From positions 23,835 through 31,203 of the forward strand of contig PMCY01000350.1 in assembly GCA_003154255.1 (NCBI GenBank): a stretch of 7,369 nucleotides of DNA. Direction: 5' to 3'. A program made the translations under genes and the position numbers. The DNA comes from Candidatus Aminicenantota bacterium (GTDB lineage Bacteria; Acidobacteriota; Aminicenantia; Aminicenantales; UBA4085). Every line of letters starts with the position of its first letter. Position 1 is the first letter of the stretch. Shown here one piece after another: positions 7,101-7,369 of this stretch. A model generated the notes under the pieces. It did no database searches. It was not told where the DNA came from and saw only the letters and a program-made list of their open reading frames with translations.

Positions 7101-7369
7101 GTGTCGTTCGCGGGATACCGGCTTCAGATTCCCGGCGCGGAGGCCCAGGGGGTTCTGGCTCTCTTCGCCCGCCACCCTATCGCGGCCGGGGAAGACGCCA
7201 TGCTGGGCGGGCTGAGCAGCGCCGTTTCTTTCATCGTCCGGCAAGCGGAAGCGGACGAGGATTTACGCCGGGCCATGGGGAAGCTGGAGCAAACCAACGT
7301 CCAACTCGAAGCGTCCATCAAACGGGCGGATGGGATGACCCTGGAAGCCCAGGCGGCCAACATCGCCAA
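4152..7369 (+). CDS. Membrane-bound multi-PAS/GAF sensor histidine kinase (3' end outside window)
   Basis: The frame is open from ATG 4152 to the right edge, at least 1072 residues with no stop. AGGAGG at 4140-4145 lies 6 nt upstream. TM1 is at ~14-33, an extracytoplasmic, probably Cache-like sensor at ~34-306 (ending DYRGVPVIAALRPIPGSPWF), and TM2 at ~307-326. Cytoplasmic domains follow: PAS1 (~342-465), PAS2 (~466-590), PAS3 (~597-712, with IPVRVFWKDKNLVYLGCN), PAS4 (~723-838), a short coil, and GAF (~870-1031) with a Cys cluster. PAS1, PAS2 and PAS3 end in SDITE or LDITE and PAS4 in MDITH, each followed by a charged linker helix. The final coiled coil (LEQTNVQLEASIKRADGM... EAQAANIA) is the stretch that in hybrid kinases leads straight into the HisKA box, so HisKA and HATPase_c, and perhaps receiver domains, should follow. 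It would sense an external ligand plus internal redox, gas or small-molecule cues and phosphorylate a response regulator. The kinase assignment is inferred from architecture because the catalytic part is not in view. Confidence 0.92.
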   Translation, partial: MRAVHDGTERREGILFILILVLLAVGIVVGGSTYYRSFKRNFRIEVENRLGAIAELKVNELARYRQERLGDGAVFYRNAEFSALVRRHFEHPQDLDARDQLRTWLGHVQTASQYDRVLLLDPQFSKKMIVPEGPERSTSFVSPIATEGLRSGKIVFEDFYWNEENRRIYLKVLVPILDEAHDDQIIGILVLRIDPETYLYPFIKHWPDFSRSAETLLIRRDGNEALFLNDLKFKKDAALHLRIPLGNKVVIAVKAVLGQEGIQEGVDYRGVPVIAALRPIPGSPWFLSAKMDTSEVFGPMRARLREIVIMVVVLLLGLGAAVGYVWRRRSARYYRNRYQAAEALRESEGKYRALFENASQAIFVVQGGKLAFSNPMTTRLTGYSSDELRNRSFRELIQPDDRDMVVEQHRKRMSGEGGPALYSFRVVDRAGQARWVEISAVLISWEGLPATLNFVSDITERRRAEEALRESEEKYRALFENAGESIFVVQDGNLVFSNPSYNRLVGYSREELKNISYTDFVHPDEQGQIVERHLKRLQGEETPSHYISRIVDRTGQSHWVDINAVFINWEGQPATLDFMSDITEQKQIEETLRASRQILEGIINAIPVRVFWKDKNLVYLGCNAAFARDAGFADPKDVIGKDDFQMGWRNQAEAYRADDRRVIESGGSKLLIEESQTTPEGNTIALLTSKMPLRDSQGEISGVLGTYLDITERKRGEDALRKSEERFRQLADLLPQIIFETDIKGTLTFTNQYGMRSVGYSPEEFKSGINIFTMIVPDDRERIKLRVKEILGGSQSDAREYQLARKDGGVFPVLLQANAILENGAPIGLRGIAMDITHQKQAEEERKKILHQQQNINQLRQSLLAPAPLDVKLKLVTDGIVRIFDADFCRIWLIRPGDLCEQGCIHAQVREGPHVCRFRDRCLHLLASSGRYTHLDGQGHGRVPFDCYKIGRIASGSEFRFLTNDAVNDPRVHNHEWARELGLVSFAGYRLQIPGAEAQGVLALFARHPIAAGEDAMLGGLSSAVSFIVRQAEADEDLRRAMGKLEQTNVQLEASIKRADGMTLEAQAANIA
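5172..5915 (+). repeat. Tandem PAS-domain duplication (2 x 372 bp)
   Basis: PAS1 (5172-5543) and PAS2 (5544-5915) of the kinase align at a constant 372-nt offset with no gap. Both run from the ESE-KYRALFENA linker to SDITE. About 64 of 109 residues are identical by hand count. The DNA keeps long identical stretches, for example a 21-nt match at 5198-5218 and 5570-5590. That points to a fairly recent tandem duplication. PAS3 and PAS4 are clearly different sequences. Confidence 0.92.
6816..6992 (+). other. Six-cysteine cluster in the kinase GAF domain
   Basis: Within the GAF domain, Cys889, Cys900, Cys904, Cys916, Cys922 and Cys947 follow the spacing C-x10-C-x3-C-x11-C-x5-C-x24-C. His residues lie nearby (CIHA, GPHVC, CLHL). 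Only one other Cys occurs in the rest of the visible protein (GCN in PAS3). The segment around GPHVCRFRDRCLHL and FDCYKIGRIASG resembles, from memory, a conserved block in GAF kinases of anaerobes. A metal, Fe-S, heme or thiol-redox site is plausible but not shown. Confidence 0.7.

Noticed and set aside
5934..7244. Long antisense open frame (436 codons, - strand) opposite the kinase
   Set aside because: It lies wholly inside the PAS3-to-GAF coding region, has no recognisable domain, and is explained by GC-rich codon bias in the sense gene.

Overview
The window is GC-rich, tightly packed DNA with every supported gene on the + strand. An RND efflux pump and two probable lipoproteins point to a Gram-negative (diderm) bacterium. 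The many-PAS kinase with a cysteine-rich GAF domain, beside a periplasmic M28 peptidase, suggests an environmental, possibly anaerobic lineage such as Acidobacteriota/Aminicenantota or a deltaproteobacterium-like group. That placement is an impression from gene style, not a measurement.

Left part (2-2118): a compact run that looks like one operon. It begins with the C-terminal end of an RND inner-membrane pump subunit. Next comes an ABC-transporter-type six-helix membrane domain with no ATPase domain. Its 3' end overlaps the start of a small lipoprotein built from two gap-free copies of an unrecognised ~83-residue domain. The second copy keeps a zincin-like HExxE cluster that the first has lost. 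This overlapping pair is the least explained part of the window.

Middle (2119-3943): an intergenic gap with a good sigma70-type promoter candidate and a strong ribosome binding site leads into a complete secreted M28 zinc peptidase with a PA-type insert. All expected metal and catalytic residues are present. It looks like an independent transcription unit.

Right part (3944-7369): a 208-bp gap with a candidate promoter and hairpins precedes a very large sensor kinase that stays open to the window edge. Its order is TM, extracytoplasmic sensor, TM, four PAS domains, a cysteine-rich GAF domain and a coiled coil. The coiled coil ends just where a HisKA phosphoacceptor domain would normally begin. 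PAS1 and PAS2 are a clear tandem duplication.

No tRNA, rRNA, CRISPR array, insertion sequence or phage gene was seen. The content is mostly recognisable families. The novel leads are the duplicated lipoprotein with its ATPase-less ABC-type partner and the Cys-cluster GAF sensor.
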